Shown: positions 10,742 through 21,905, counted from the first letter of the stretch. The stretch: DNA of 64,000 nt from Lepidostoma basale (GCA_022606425.2 JAHDVF020000527.1:744001-808000), one strand, 5' to 3'. Program-made: numbers and translations. Notes: a model not told the origin generated them from the letters alone.

Positions 10742-10920
10742 AAAACGTCCGTTTCCTAGAAGTTTTACTGTTTTATGAGAATGACACCTTTCGCCTTTCC
10801 AAGGCATTATCAAATGTCTTTAATAAAAAAAATGTCAAAACTATTTATTAATGCTTTGGAAAGGCCAAACATATTATTCCCATAAAATTTACTACTATAA
10901 AACTTCTAGAAAACAGAAAA
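10742..10920. repeat. Foldback repeat, family C
   Basis: Outer arms CCTAGAAGTTTTAC and ATAAAACTTCTAGAAAAC. Inner arms GCCTTTCCAAGGC (10799-10811) and TGCTTTGGAAAGGCC. Minus-strand reading gives TTGATAA, the perfect stem GCCTT-GG-AAGGC (with flexible loop), then GAAAGGTGTC. The stem is kept but two core bases differ from an active hammerhead (C3 and G8). Confidence 0.7.
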
Positions 10921-10964
10921 TCGAATTAAAAAATGAACTCATAAAAAAATATAATATAATATAA

Positions 10965-11210
10965 TTTTTTTTACCATTCTTTCATCAGTCATTTTTTTCC
11001 ATATGTCCAAACCATTTTAATGATCCATTCATTATTTTTTTCATAACACCATCATTCGCACCGCATTCACTTCTAATATTTTCATTCGACACTCTTTCAT
11101 ACAAAGAGTATCCACACATTCGTCTAAGAGATCTCATTTCTACTGCATTTATTCTACTTTCATCCTTCTATTGCCAGTTCCATGCTTCGCTTCCATACAT
11201 TAGGGTACCT
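10965..11210 (-). pseudogene. LINE-A internal fragment
   Basis: Minus translation gives YGSEAWNW, DESRINAVEMRSLRRMCG, YERVSNENIRSECG and KWFGHMEK. It lacks the 3' end and tail, unlike most copies. Confidence 0.7.
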
Positions 11211-11462
11211 TAAAATATAATATATACGAGTATTTCATGTAGCATGCATCGACGCATATATCCACCTTGGATTGTAGGTTCATAGGACAGAAGTGTTATG
11301 CCGGTTTCATCCGCTCCCCATTACACAGTCAGCCGACAGGAGTATCGCGGTATCCCTTTCACACTCTTATTCGTTATATGTGGCGTTTAGTTATCTATTC
11401 GCGTGCATTGCTTCTCAGTAAAGCAACTGAATCGACCCCAATGAATTAATCAAATTATTTAA

Positions 11463-11685
11463 ATACTAATTGTATCTCAATAGAGACGAAGATGTAAATT
11501 AATCTTAATAGATGGCGCTAGTGTAGATTGACTTAAAAAATGTGAAGTAATTTAACATAGTAGCATATATACAAGATCCAAAAATTTGTCAGACGTGGTG
11601 GTCGTAAGAAGGTCGGAATGGGGAATATTGTTAACATAAAGTGATCGCTTAACCTAACCAATGACAGGTCATAACATAAGGTCGA
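11463..11685. repeat. Dispersed repeat R530, partial copy
   Basis: Starts TTGTATCTCAATAGAGACGA and continues through TTTGTCAGACGTGGTGGTCG to CCAATGACAGGTCATAA. These blocks recur at 35660, 36600 (minus), 44131 and 61375. A LINE-E copy begins at about 11686, apparently inserted into or joined to it. Confidence 0.75.
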
Positions 11686-12198
11686 CGTCCATGGATCTAG
11701 GGGTGCTGTTTGATGCTCGCTTGTCGTTTAGTCTGTACATAACTTCACTATGTAATAGCACCCTCAAAATGCTTGGTTTTGTCATTAGAAACGCCAAGAT
11801 CTTTCGTAATATTCAGGTGCTGAAGCTGCTGTATAACTCTCTGGTGAGAAGTCGGTTGGAGTTTAGTTCCATTATCTGGGCGCCGCATGAGGTTCGATAT
11901 TCCCTGATGGTGGAGAGGGTGCAGAAAAAATTTCTGCGATACCTCTATCTTAGGGAGTATGGACCCGTGGCTCTTTCCAACTGATTTCTTGCTAGGGATG
12001 CTAGGCTACCAGTCACTCGAGAGGAGACGAGACATTCACTTGGGTTTCCATTTCTTTCGACTGATAGGCGGTTGTATACACAACTCAGAAATCCTGAGTG
12101 ATGTAGGTCTGTTCGTCCCTGATAATTATCTTCGACAAAGGGGCCATAGATTGTTTTATCTCCCACGATGCAGAACCAACCTGCGAATGGTTATGCCG
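11686..12198 (+). pseudogene. LINE-E (Jockey/CR1-like) RT C-terminal fragment
   Basis: Frame 1 (to 11984): DLGVLFDARLSFSLYITSLC, LKMLGFVIRN, LYNSLVRSRLEFSSIIWAPH, typical of the region after the RT fingers/palm in Jockey/CR1/R1-type elements. A frameshift near 11950 moves the frame to 11959 onward: LGMLGYQSLERRRDIHLGF, FYLPRCRTN, MPVGRA. It is cut before its 3' tail. Same family as 23262, 45950 and 56940 (minus). Confidence 0.8.
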
Positions 12199-12199
12199 G

Positions 12200-12280
12200 T
12201 AGGTAGAGCATTATCTTTGCTTATATGTGAAACCGGTTGGCCCTACTTATTTAAATAAAATGGTTTATACTAAGTAAAAA
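12200..12280 (+). repeat. Right half of a GTGAAACCGGTTGG foldback
   Basis: Contains GTGAAACCGGTTGGCCCTAC then ttatttaaataaaatggttt, the same 3' block as 38500-38545. The left arm is not seen here. It abuts the broken end of the LINE-E copy. Confidence 0.5.
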
Positions 12281-12464
12281 AGTGTATCATTTAATTTATA
12301 AATATGTCAAACCACCAAGTTATAATGTTCCATGAAGTCTTGAGTGACTTTTGTCCGAAATGAGTAATGTATAATACATATTATTATCGTCGACAACTTT
12401 TACAGTACCATATATAAGTTCACTATATCTAGCACGCATTATATTTTTATTTATAATATAATAC

Positions 12465-12600
12465 TAACCAACCATCACGCCGTTTTCCCGGAGGGGTAAG
12501 CAGAAAGGATGGACAGCCATACCGTTCTGTCTTGACATCACTCTCTCTTACGCCACATTCATATATCGTAAAATGCACGTTCGTCGATTTCCACACAGAT
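12465..12600 (-). pseudogene. LINE-A 3' fragment
   Basis: CCATCACGCCGTTTTCCCGG, hairpin complement CCCGGAGGGG, then minus-strand QDRTVWLS-like text. The A-box region is lost after about 12590. Confidence 0.65.
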
Positions 12601-12990
12601 GGATAATGACCATCAAGAGATATTTCAATACAAAAAATCACTTAAGACTATACTAGATGAAATCAAAAGTAGACGAGGTGACGAAAATATTCAGAAAATA
12701 TTCTTCTTATATGTATAATAACTACACATGCCTATAATTAAGAAGAATTAATAATTAAATAACATTTTTTTTACATCTTGTAGAAAGTGCAATATTAATT
12801 GGATTTTACTAACCCAGTTATTCTTTTCTATGGGAAGTTGAAATACTCAGAACAGATCATTAGGGAGTAATCAATTTTCACTCCAATTTAATAAGATACT
12901 TCAGAACAGAAAAGTCAGTTCACGTACACGATTTTTCAACGATAAGGACTCATTTTATAATATAATAAATATATTATTTTTCTCTTCTCT
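12601..12990. other. Nothing recognised
   Basis: AT-rich sequence between two LINE fragments. No coding or repeat signal I can support. Confidence 0.5.
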
Positions 12991-12994
12991 GGTT

Positions 12995-13670
12995 TCAATC
13001 CTGGGATTGGTTTGCAGCAATTTCCTCCATTATTCTCTTCCACTTTTCCCTGTCTTGTGCGGCTCTTTTGAGATCTGCATATGATGAGCAGCGTACGTCC
13101 ACCAACAGGTCCTCCAGGTACTCTCGGCGTGGGCGTCCCCTAGAGTTTGTCCCCTCGATCATACCCTCCATTATGGCATGCAAGAGACCTTCTTGACGTA
13201 TGACATGGCCGATCCATCTTGCACGCCTTTCGGACAAGGTCCTGAGCAGGTGCCTTCCTCCTTCGATTCCTTGAAGAACTTCCTCATTCGTGATGTGGTC
13301 TCTCCAGGAAATTCCAAAGAGTCTTCTATAGGACCACATCTCAAAAGCCTCTAGTCTCCGCTTATCCCTTTCGGATAGGCACCATGTCTCGCAGCCGTAC
13401 ATCAAGACACTCCATACATAGGTCTTGATGAGGAGTATTCTCAGTTTTAGGTCTATATTATTTGATTCTATTATTTTCGACCTTTTATTAAATGCAAGCC
13501 TAGCCTGATGTATACGGCTGTCGACCTCGCTCTTAGACCGACCGTCCCATGTTATTTTGCTCCCGAGGTAGACAAACTCCTTGGTGTTCTTTAGTGGAAC
13601 TCCTGACATCACTACTCTCATCTGATGTTGCGTTCGGCCTACAGTCAGCAGCTTTGTTTTGTCCTTATTT
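12995..13670 (-). pseudogene. LINE-F: longest open LINE C-terminus in the window
   Basis: The open frame runs 12995-13780 (261 codons); family text starts near 13670 with MKINKDKTKLLTVGRT, so about the first 35 codons upstream look like chance. Blocks in order: KEFVYLGSKITWDGRSKSEV, SRIHQARLAFNKRS, LLIKTYVWSVLMYGCETW, RRLEAFEMWSYRRLFGISWR, DHITNEEVL, RRARWIGHVIR, GRPRREYLEDLL, LKRAAQDREKWKRIM. This is the segment from the end of the RT palm/thumb to the C-terminus of insect non-LTR elements. The catalytic (F/Y)ADD motif lies upstream and is missing. I do not assign a clade. Confidence 0.8.
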
Positions 13671-13969
13671 ATCTTCATGTTGTAGCTATTATTTTTATGA
13701 TAGCAAAATATATGAAAAATTGGTTTGTATATTTTTGATAAAAATAAGGCAAACAAAAAATTGCCTATTTTCCATACCAATTACGAGTATAATTTATTTA
13801 ATATGTTATTCAAAGCACTGTTTTTTTAAATGCTAGTATGTACTTGACCTTACATTATTTTTCCTTAGTATTTTTTTTTCTTTCAACTATATGTTATTGA
13901 TATCGCTGTAAGTTACCTTAATAAGTAAAATAATAAATATGAAGCTACGTGTTTTTATAAAATAAAGTA

Positions 13970-14570
13970 ACTAACAAACTAACTAACCATCACGCCGTCT
14001 CCCCGAAAGGGTAGGCAGAAAGAATGGACTGTCACACTTTTACTGATGCGGCACTCCATCCTTCTCTTTTCGCCCCACGGGAGACGCGGTGTGATGCCAC
14101 CAATAGGTATCTATCGCGCACACTTCGATTGTCCAACACCCACAAAATAAATCTAAAACAAATCATATAAAATACAATGATATAAAATAAAATAACAACA
14201 TAAAAATAATTTAACACAACATGTTCTTTTCAGATGGTGCACATATTGTCTATTTAATTTATGTTCCACGAATTCACCGTTTTTTTATTATAATTTAGCA
14301 CACATGATGTTTTTTTCGATGTTGCACATGTTGACATGGACGATCCGGACTTTTGTGTTTATTTAATTTATGTTACACGTATCCACCGTTTTTTTAAATT
14401 AGCTGTAATTAGGCACTTAACCAGCAAGAACCTAAAAATAATATTGAAGAAATTATTCAAATTTTCATTGGAACAAATGAAAAATTTATTTTTACACCTG
14501 TCAAAATTCTTTATAAAAACGAAAAAACTAATAAAATTGTTTATTAGCTACATGTACAAATAGAGTTTTA
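13970..14570 (-). repeat. SINE2 copy sharing the LINE-A 3' end
   Basis: Plus-strand start ACTAACTAACCATCACGCCG, hairpin CCCCGAAAGGG, then a body unlike LINE-A: GATGCGGCACTCCATCCTTC, cgggagacgcggtgtgatg, AATAGGTATCTATCGCGCAC. The same body plus about 400 further bases recurs at 48597-49090. On the other strand the better copies carry GGTTCGAAACC, a Pol III B-box match (33640). Here that stretch is partly deleted. Confidence 0.65.
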
Positions 14571-15261
14571 TGTCATTTCTCAATCAAGAGTATAAATAAT
14601 CAGCAGAATTTATTTTAACTCACAGCTGGAGTGCTTATAAAAATACACAATCAAGTATGTATCTAACCATCGCAACCTACCGTATCGATTTGAGCCATAA
14701 TGGAATTGGTCCTGAAATTATGAAATAATTCTATTAAAATCCTTTAATCAGCCTCGCCTGGCAAGGACTGCGGACCGGCCCAGGACAATGTGAACAAGAG
14801 GGTTTGGGGCTTGCGGAGAAAACTTTGAAACCCTTTTACATCAACGGAAGGAAGTCGCCGAAAAAGCTTAACTCACTTTGCGTTTATGATTAAATTCTGC
14901 TGAAAGTGACGAGTTTCTTTAACTAATCGGTATTTCATTAAGTATTATATAGACAGCACATTTTTTTACAACAAATTAACTGCTGTTTCGGATGCAGAGA
15001 AAAAAGAATGGATTGACCACCAAAATCTTCAGCTTCTTCACTCTGTTCACTCAAAATTTATACGGCTGAATTTTTTCGGCTTTTAACATGGCCAACATTC
15101 AAAATTTTATGATTTTCTTAAGTTTTCGCGTTTCAGTTTTTCAATGTAAATAACGTTTATTGATAATTTAATTTAATTATTTAAATAATATGAATGAAAT
15201 CGTTTTCTTTCTTATTTATTATTTAATATGGAGTTTCACATCATAGTTCAAGAAACAGTAC
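14571..15261. other. Unassigned region
   Basis: 14750-14900 is GC-richer and unique in the window. The remainder is AT-rich. No gene or RNA signal. Confidence 0.4.
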
Positions 15262-15400
15262 ATTAATTTTAAAACTGTTAAATTAAATAACTTTGTTTTT
15301 GTATCACAATTGTATTTTATTTTACGCGACAGCTGTTTCATCAACCTATGTTGACATCATCGGGTGTTACACTAATACATTCATTATTTATATGTAACTA
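15262..15400 (-). repeat. Foldback repeat, family A, left arm plus loop
   Basis: AACTGTTAAATTAAATAAC then GCGACAGCTGTTTCATCAAC CTATGTTGACATCATCGGG. On the minus strand: CCGATGA, stem GTCAAC/GTTGAT, GAAAC, AGCTGTC, with C replacing U4. The second arm is absent. Near-identical to the intact copy at 31871-32110. Confidence 0.7.
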
Positions 15401-16204
15401 ATGTAATAGATTAAATGAGTTCCTTCGAGTTTTGATACAACCTTTCTAACTAAAAGAGATAAGGCGCGAACACTTTAGAATTCCATTACAAATAAAGTAT
15501 TTTAATGATTTATTTTTCTCTTTATTTTTTTAAATTTGTTTTTTTCTTCATTTCTCAAAGATTTTATGCCATCATCATACATATTTTTATTTGGTTTACA
15601 CTTATAAAAATGTTTTCAATTTTGATCTTAAAATAGCAAAACAGTCTAACAGTCGTTCACTTCTATCAACAATTTAACAGTTTGTATCAAAGCTGCATAA
15701 ATCAACAGATTGCACATAACAAAGTTTAACAAATAAACTCCTCCCGAACAAAGACCACTCATAAATTTATAACATTTAGCATCAGCCGAGTCTTTTCGAG
15801 CAGCGGGATCATTGATCATCCTCACTGCGATCTGTTAAATAAAGATACTCGTCTAAACAAGGACCTCTCTACAAGCCGCCAATTCGAGAGCATAATAGAT
15901 ACAACAAGCTATCACAAACAATGGCAGAATTCAACGGCTTTTACTGCAGTCCACAATGCAGGACCGGCTAGGGGTGCGAATGCATTTCAACATTCATAAA
16001 AAATATACTTTTATTTTAAAGGTTTGGCATTTTTTGTTAATTAAGCACAAGAGTAAATCAGGGAACTTGTTATATACGAAAGAAATCAGGATGAATAAAT
16101 ACTGCATAAAGGTGCAGTAAAATTTTCATATAAATAAGATGAACAGAAAACAGAATGTAGATTTTCGATTGACTAGACACAAATAAATAAACCCATTATT
16201 AAAA
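15401..16204. other. Unassigned region with GC-richer patch 15780-15965
   Basis: The patch does not match other repeats here and has no long reading frame. It may be unique functional DNA, but nothing in it lets me say so. Confidence 0.35.
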
Positions 16205-16395
16205 TAATTCATTTAATCATTCATTTCTCGGCGCTGCATCCCGGTGTGGGATTTGGCTTCCTTCACAACGGTCTTCCATTGACTTCTGTCCCTGGCCATC
16301 TTTCTCCATTCCCCAGCTCAGTCCATTTTCCCCCAATCTTCTTCCACGCAATCCGCCCATCTTTTCCTCGTTCTGCCTCTTAGTCTCATTTATAA
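16205..16395 (-). pseudogene. LINE-D-type C-terminal scrap
   Basis: Minus translation: GRTRKRWADCVEEDWGKM, then a stop and frame wobble, WRKMARDRSQWKTVVKEAK and SHTGMQRRE. This is the GRPxxRWxDD ... DRxxW end block found in many insect LINEs. No tail repeat is seen. Confidence 0.65.
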
Positions 16396-17174
16396 TTAAA
16401 ATAATTAGGTGCTAAAATAATTTGCGAATGCCCTAGCAAGGCAAAACATATTTGTCACTATTTATATAATTAATATAAATTTAACCCAAGTTAAACCACT
16501 AAACAATAGTTTTTATTATTATAAATTAATAATGGAGTTATACAAAACTAATAACTCATTCATCAATATTCTAAAATAATGTTTAAAAGGTGTATGAAGG
16601 TAACGTAAATGGGAATAAAAATATAAGAATTCGTAGAAATAATTAGTTAAATAGATTAGCTTAAAAATTATTATTTCTAATTCATGCTAATTATTATTTT
16701 AACAGAGAAAAAACTAGAATAAATCTATAAACTACATCAACATCATTTTCTGACACTACGATAAAAATTTTGATGTTATGAAATATTTTATTATAACTTA
16801 AACAAACGTTTTTATTATTCTTAATATTTATATTTATTGATGGAAGGGTAGGTATATAATTACCCGACGGCAATAAAATACCTACCTATAATAAAATTGA
16901 GCTTTCATTAAGTTGTCGCAAAAGTTCTTTTAGTGAAAAGAAAAATATTTTGCTTAAATACCTACACATAAATATATTTGCTTTCAGTATTCAAACGAAT
17001 AATTTAATAACGTGTTTTGTATTATTAAAAAAAAAAATTATAGTAAATGTGAATTTTCTTGCAATTGTGGAAAACTATAAAATAGGTAAGATTTTTAAAA
17101 TTTTCATTAATATAAAACTTATTTAAATATTAGATAGTTACGGTTGAACACTTTTCTATTTAAATAATAAAAAT
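16396..17174. other. Nothing recognised
   Basis: AT-rich sequence. A short imperfect inverted pair (gggtaggtatataa ... aatacctacctataa) lies at 16848-16890. Confidence 0.4.
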
Positions 17175-17330
17175 ATAATACACGTTTTTATTTAGTTTTA
17201 TTCCACTTGTTTTTGAGTTTTGATTGGTTTCGGCAGCTAGCTGCCAAGATCAGATTACAACGAGCTGCCGATTCCAATCGAAACCAAAATCTACTGGAAA
17301 TAAACTAAAAATATTTTTTTTTACTATTTA
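17175..17330. repeat. Foldback repeat, family D variant
   Basis: Arms TTTTATTTAGTTTTATTCCAC and TGGAAATAAACTAAAAATA, inner arms TTGGTTTCGGCAGCTAGCTG and CGAGCTGCCGATTCCAATCG. The minus-strand order GGCAGC..GCTGCC-GAAACC recalls family D at 1330-1410, but both hairpins are mutated. Confidence 0.6.
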
Positions 17331-17499
17331 AATTAACTTCTACCGTGAAATTTAAATTAACAAAAGTAATATGTTACTATAATAATCATTGTGGCAATGC
17401 ATTGATATTATATCTCACATCTAAAAATGGCATTCAATAATGATGTAAGTTATTTATAAAAGCGAATATCAAAATAACATAAAACTAAATATATTCAAA

Positions 17500-17700
17500 T
17501 GGTTTTATTGAAATCTCTTGATGGTAGTTAATTTTAAATAATAATTAAATTAAACGATGTTTTTAAACTGCTTTCACTTTTGTTTTTACTTCGACAGCTT
17601 AATAAGACAGCTTAATAATAAGTCGAAATAAAGACGAAAGTGGAAGTAGTTAAAAAAATATTTTTCTAAATATATTCAATTATTATTTAATTATTATTCA
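17500..17700. repeat. Foldback repeat, family E, degraded centre
   Basis: TTTTAAATAATAATTAAATT, ctttcacttttgtttttact, CGACAGCTTAATAA and the inverted right arm ending ATTATTTAATTATTATTCAA. The central GAAACCGG hairpin found at 28640-28690 and 33860-33905 is lost. Confidence 0.6.
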
Positions 17701-17852
17701 AAATATGTTATAGAAATCGACGCGCGCGCATGACACGATGTATGAATGTTGAGGAAGCGAGAGAAATATGTCAGGAAAGAAAAGTGTGGCAGTCCATTCT
17801 TTCTACCCACCCCCTCGGGGAGACGGCGTGATGGTTAGTTAGTTAGTTTTTA
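17701..17852 (+). pseudogene. LINE-A 3' end with intact hairpin and TTAG tail
   Basis: RACMTRCMNVEEAREICQE- like translation, then CCCCCTCGGGG hairpin, GACGGCGTGATGGTTAGTTAG tail. 5'-truncated to about 150 bp. An opposite-strand copy lies 730 bp away at 18573. Confidence 0.75.
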
Positions 17853-18559
17853 ATATATTCGTTTGTCTTTTTTCATTATACTCGTAGATAACAATTTTTC
17901 ATGCAGGCTTTATAATCAATTAAGCTTCACACACTATATTCAACAATTCAAAAATATTATTTATCATAAATATCTCAATTGTTTAGATAAAATATATTCG
18001 GGTTTCAAAGTTCCCAGGCCGATCCTGCAATCATCTGATAATGTAACATTTTACGGCAATACAAAGAATGGCTGTGAAATCTTTGACATACGAGACTCAT
18101 TGTCACCAATTTCAAAGTTGACTCCCGAGTTTTGAAAGTCATTTCGAACGCACTATACCGATGAATGGGTGAATGGAAGGCCCCATTATGCCAGAACTAT
18201 TACCAAAGCGCCGACAGCGAATAACACAGTGTTGTGTGTTATTGTTATTTAATTTTTTTTTTCTTTATCCAACAATAAAACGAGAGTGTCTTTATCCAGT
18301 GGGTATTTTACTATTTTAAGTGCGAATTTGTTATTTATTGTTGTGTTTAAATAGGTTGTCATTGATAAAAATATGTTTTGTAAAATTACTTTATTCCTTT
18401 TGAATAAACGCCGATTATAAATTTGTATAAATCTACAAGATTTATATTGTTCTCTACAATCGTATTGTTCTTCCAATGATACATTAAATCATACAGATAA
18501 AAATAAACTGAAGTAAAATAAATGTGTTTAATTCATAAAAAAAAATTTTAGTTATAAAA
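17853..18559. other. Nothing firmly recognised
   Basis: Two short open frames (17863-18135 plus, 18249-18476 minus) show no domain or repeat match. 18000-18240 is somewhat less AT-rich. Confidence 0.35.
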
Positions 18560-18572
18560 TTATAAACAATTA

Positions 18573-18723
18573 AACCAACTAACTAACTAACCATCACGCC
18601 GTCTCCCCGAAGGGGTAGGCAGAATGAATTGACTGTCACACTTTTCTTTCCTGACATATTTCTCTCGCATCCTCAACATTCATACATCGTGTCATGCACG
18701 CGCGTCGATTTCTCTTTATATAT
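18573..18723 (-). mobile_element. LINE-A insertion with 13 bp target-site duplication
   Basis: TTATAAACAATTA occurs at 18560-18572 and again at 18724-18736, flanking the insert. The insert begins with the complement of the TTAG tail, then the CCCCGAAGGGG hairpin and the last about 110 bp of the reading frame. Direct repeats of this length next to a tail-anchored, 5'-truncated copy are the mark of target-primed reverse transcription. Confidence 0.75.
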
Positions 18724-18905
18724 TTATAAACAATTACAAATCTGTAAACATAAATATAAATGTATTTTTTTATGTTTTTAACTTATTTCATTTCATAAGT
18801 CTTATTATTGAAAATTATTTACTTCGTTTACCAGTATGAAATCCATGGAAAAGTCTATTATCATTAAATTAACCAAAATATGCGTATATTAGCTGTTTGC
18901 AATAC

Positions 18906-18945
18906 CTGAAGATGCCAACGAAATTTGGCGAAACGACAGTCGCGA
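18906..18945 (+). ncRNA. Hammerhead-like core, family A type, core intact
   Basis: CTGAAGA (18906-18912), one extra T, stem GCCAA/TTGGC around CGAAAT, GAAAC, loop GACA, GTC. All invariant core bases are present (U7 is A, which hammerheads tolerate). Pairing of the flanks into helix I is poor. Element edges are not clear; a lone motif in AT-rich DNA. Confidence 0.4.
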
Positions 18946-19179
18946 CATTTGCATAGAAATTAAACAAAAAACGTTTTTTTCTCTTAGCGTTAGGTACTAT
19001 GGATAACCGAAAAAATATTAATATGCAAATGTGTAACATATCACAGTTTATACATTTTTAAATGTTATGGCTCTGATGCTTCGGAATTCCACAAAACAAC
19101 GTTTGGTTCTAGTATGAATATGTAATGTTTACTTAAATTTAAATAAAATAATTGAATAACAACACATAAAATTTCTACA

Positions 19180-19325
19180 GTGAGGAATGGTTTCTGTGTC
19201 CGAAACATGTTTGTGAAAAGTGCACAAAAGTGTTGTGAAAATACAACGTTTTCAAAAAGTTATACAAATGTGAATCCACAACACAAAGTGGTAGTGAATA
19301 TAGAAGTAATTATATAAAATAGTTT
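19180..19325 (+). repeat. Family B repeat, single arm
   Basis: CAGTGAGGAATGGTTTCTGTGTCC then GAAACATGTTTGTG, followed by the family B tail TACAAATGTGAATCCACAAC ACAAAGTGGTAGTGAATATAG. The same tail is split by a family A insertion at 47203. The stem is weakened here. Confidence 0.65.
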
Positions 19326-19329
19326 GATT

Positions 19330-20194
19330 AGATGACAGAAGCTCTCAAAAAACATTAAATGTAGTTATTTTCAGTATATCATTTTCTATATTATATTTAA
19401 TTAGCTAGCCCACTGCAAGAAAGCTTTAGGGAGCTTTTAAGAGATATTAAAATAATACAACTTCTTGTAGTGAGTGTATCGAGTTAATAAACTGAATGGT
19501 TTTTCATTTTGAAACCACCAGTATCTACACATAATACTTTTCAATCACAAACGATCCTTTTGTCGAAGGCGGCTATCGACAAAGGAGAAATACGCAGGAC
19601 TAACCATGGTTTATGAAATAAGATATTTTATTTGTAGCGAGTAACCGAGGTCCTTTGTCCTGTAAATAAAATGCCAAACCGAAAAGGATTCCTACGACAC
19701 GGGACACGCTTTTAATTTTTGGCCTTAGATAGTTTCGTCACTTTTTATGTTTGTTTTTGTATCTTGATAAAGAATTTTGTTTGATGGAGCCGTTTCGCTG
19801 TGTTCCGTCCCCGTTGGGCGGCAAGTGTTCATATTTGATATGCAGGATTAACGTTTTTTTAATAGACAAGATTAGATACCCCACTAATGTATTTTTAATA
19901 ATTTGTGTACGATATTATAAGAAGAATTTATGTATAAAAAAAAATACAAATTAATATGCTATATCAATTTGTATTTTTACAAACCTAGAAAAACGCAATG
20001 GTTATAATATTTATAATAATTCATTATTTATAACTTCTGTTCTACAGAAAAATATGATTCAAACAGCCTCAAGAGAATTTTAAAAATTTATATTTGATTT
20101 CAATATTTCATTTGTTATGGGTATAATTATTACCTAAAATACTTAAGCGTTTATCGAAAATATGAAATGTTATATTTTTCAAGTAATTAATACA
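19330..20194. other. Unassigned region
   Basis: 19550-19690 and 19790-19840 are GC-richer and unique in the window. No coherent reading frame. Confidence 0.35.
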
Positions 20195-20345
20195 AATGAA
20201 AACGTCTGTTTTCTAGAAGTTTTATTATATTGTATACGAATGACATGTTTTTTCTTGAAAACGCATTATTAAATTTGAAAATGGCATAGAAAGCCGAAAC
20301 ATGTTATTTCCATAAAATATAATAAAACTTCTAGAAAAGAAACTA
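20195..20345. repeat. Foldback repeat, family C
   Basis: Outer arms GTCTGTTTTCTAGAAGTTTT and AAAACTTCTAGAAAAGAAAC; inner arms GAATGACATGTTTTTTC and GCCGAAACATGTTATTCC-like. Clear two-arm copy of family C. Confidence 0.75.
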
Positions 20346-20949
20346 TTTTTAACGTATTAATTATTAAGTATATAGTTGTATATAATTATTCAAGAAACAA
20401 TAAATAATTTACAAGCTTTTATGCACTAATGATTTAAAAAATACATATATAATAAATTTACAAACATACATATACCATAAGGTTGTAGAGGTACAAAGTT
20501 TTTTTTTATTTGAAAAAAAAAAATATATATAAAAAATATTTATATAATCAGACTGGTATTTAGGAACAGATCTTGCTATCGTTGCGTATAATATTAATGC
20601 TTTCAATACTTATGAAACTTATGAATAAATTATATGTACCACATTTACAAGTCATAAGGTTTATTAAGATTTTTTTATACAAAAAAACTGATTTTATTCT
20701 TTATTTAATTTCGAGGGATGAAGATTTGATTACCCAAAAAAAATTAACTTCTTTTTATTTATTTTTTGTTCATATTAATAAAATTAAAAGTTTTTATTAA
20801 ACGAAAATAAATTGGGTTCATATGACGAAAAATAAATTTAAAAAAATCTGTTTATTAAAAAAATACAAATATATAAATTTTCATATGAGGCATATACTTT
20901 GTGGTTAGATATTTGATTAATAAATATATGAAATAAAATAAACACTTTA
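20346..20949. other. Nothing recognised
   Basis: Extremely AT-rich. The open frames at 20409-20606 and 20573-20800 are low-complexity Leu/Ile/Lys/Phe runs with no sign of being genes. Confidence 0.5.
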
Positions 20950-21095
20950 TATTTATACCATGTAATTGTAATTATATTGGAAGCCAACTAGTTTCGCTTG
21001 TACCAAAACTTCTTCGGTGTAATATAACAACTTTTTTTCGTATTTTTATATTGCACTGACAGCTTACAAGCGAAACTGGTTGGCTTTAAATATAA
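20950..21095. repeat. Foldback with GCGAAACTGGTTGG arm
   Basis: Left arm GGAAGCCAACTAGTTTCGCTTGT, right arm ACAAGCGAAACTGGTTGGC TTTAAATATAA. Plus strand: CTGACA, stem GCTT/AAGC, GAAAC, TGGTT. Minus strand: CCGAAGA ... ACAAGCGAAACTAGTT. Degenerate cores, but the arms keep the stem and GAAAC. Confidence 0.6.
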
Positions 21096-21099
21096 TAAC

Positions 21100-21660
21100 A
21101 AATCATTGATTAAAATACAATGCGTATATTTTGTTTTAAATATTTATAAATTCACAAACATATTGTATTAAACATTTCTTATACTATTGATTTAAAGAAA
21201 ATTACTAGCTTTCAAAGCTATTTTTTAGTACTCTCTGAAGAAAATATATTGCTATTGTTTTGGAATAAATATATAGAAATTATGTTATATTGTCAATTAA
21301 AATAAAATCTGAACATTCATACATCTCATTCATTTAAAAAATATTATTAAATGTGCCTATTGATTGATTCCTACCTTTTCCACGGTCAATAAGCTGTAAC
21401 ATTTCAATCACACACTAGTCCTTAAATTGCACAAAAGTTTAACAGCACTCAAGTCCAATGAATTTTAAAAACGATTAAATCCAACATCACAATATGAACG
21501 AAGTCAATCGGCGCATAATCGAGTATTACATTTAAAACTAATTTTAAAAATTATTAAAATTTAAAAAATAAACACAAAATATTTTTAATCGATTTTTTTT
21601 ATTAACCTTTACGCGACGGAGATCCACGCGTAAAAAATCGAACAACAAATAAATTAATTT
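21100..21660. other. Nothing recognised
   Basis: AT-rich, no signal. Confidence 0.45.
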
Positions 21661-21674
21661 CGCTCGATTTGTTC

Positions 21675-21745
21675 TAGTTAGGGTCCGTTGCCCAGCGTAG
21701 CGTGGTTTGGGCGTCCGACTACACGCCTCGATTCACGGGTTCGAT
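21675..21745 (+). other. tRNA-like head (Pol III boxes), SINE-like or tRNA-derived
   Basis: GTAGCGTGGTTTGGGCG resembles a poor A box and GGGTTCGATCCC at 21739-21750 is a perfect B box. A GGCGT/ACGCC stem between them mimics an anticodon arm but with an 8-base loop. The ends do not pair as an acceptor stem, so I do not call a tRNA gene. A solitary head of a different SINE family is the simplest reading. Confidence 0.4.
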
Positions 21746-21799
21746 CCCGTACGTAGATCGCGCTCGTTCGCACGGAACGGCTAGGAGTAAACTGACTCA

Positions 21800-21905
21800 A
21801 TTCCTACTCACCCGTGTGCACAGCGGGGCGAGGGCGGGAGAGGGCGGACCCACGGATGGGGCGGGGCCTGGCTGCAGGGAGGGGGCGCCCCGCTCCACGG
21901 AGGGA
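21800..21905 (+). other. G-rich island, likely quadruplex-forming
   Basis: Runs such as GGGGCGAGGGCGGGAGAGGG and GGGGCGGGGCC inside otherwise AT-rich DNA. There are more than four closely spaced G-tracts of three or more on the plus strand. It directly follows the tRNA-like head. It could be a CpG-island-like promoter fragment or the body of an unrecognised repeat. The 96-codon frame across it looks compositional. Confidence 0.5.

Noticed and set aside
10742..10920. Family C as an active hammerhead ribozyme
   Set aside because: All copies read TTGATAA or similar, missing two invariant core bases; only the hairpin plus GAAA is retained.
13671..13780. Upstream Met at 13780 as the true start of the LINE-F protein
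   Set aside because: The first 35 or so codons are AT-driven (Phe/Leu/Ile/Lys) and unlike the LINE; the family match begins at MKINKDKTK.
14336..14563. 75-codon frame as a gene
   Set aside because: It lies in the part of SINE2 that is repeated at 48880-49090, so it is repeat sequence.
21675..21750. A genuine tRNA gene
   Set aside because: The anticodon-arm loop has 8 bases and the ends do not pair; treated as a tRNA-like head only.
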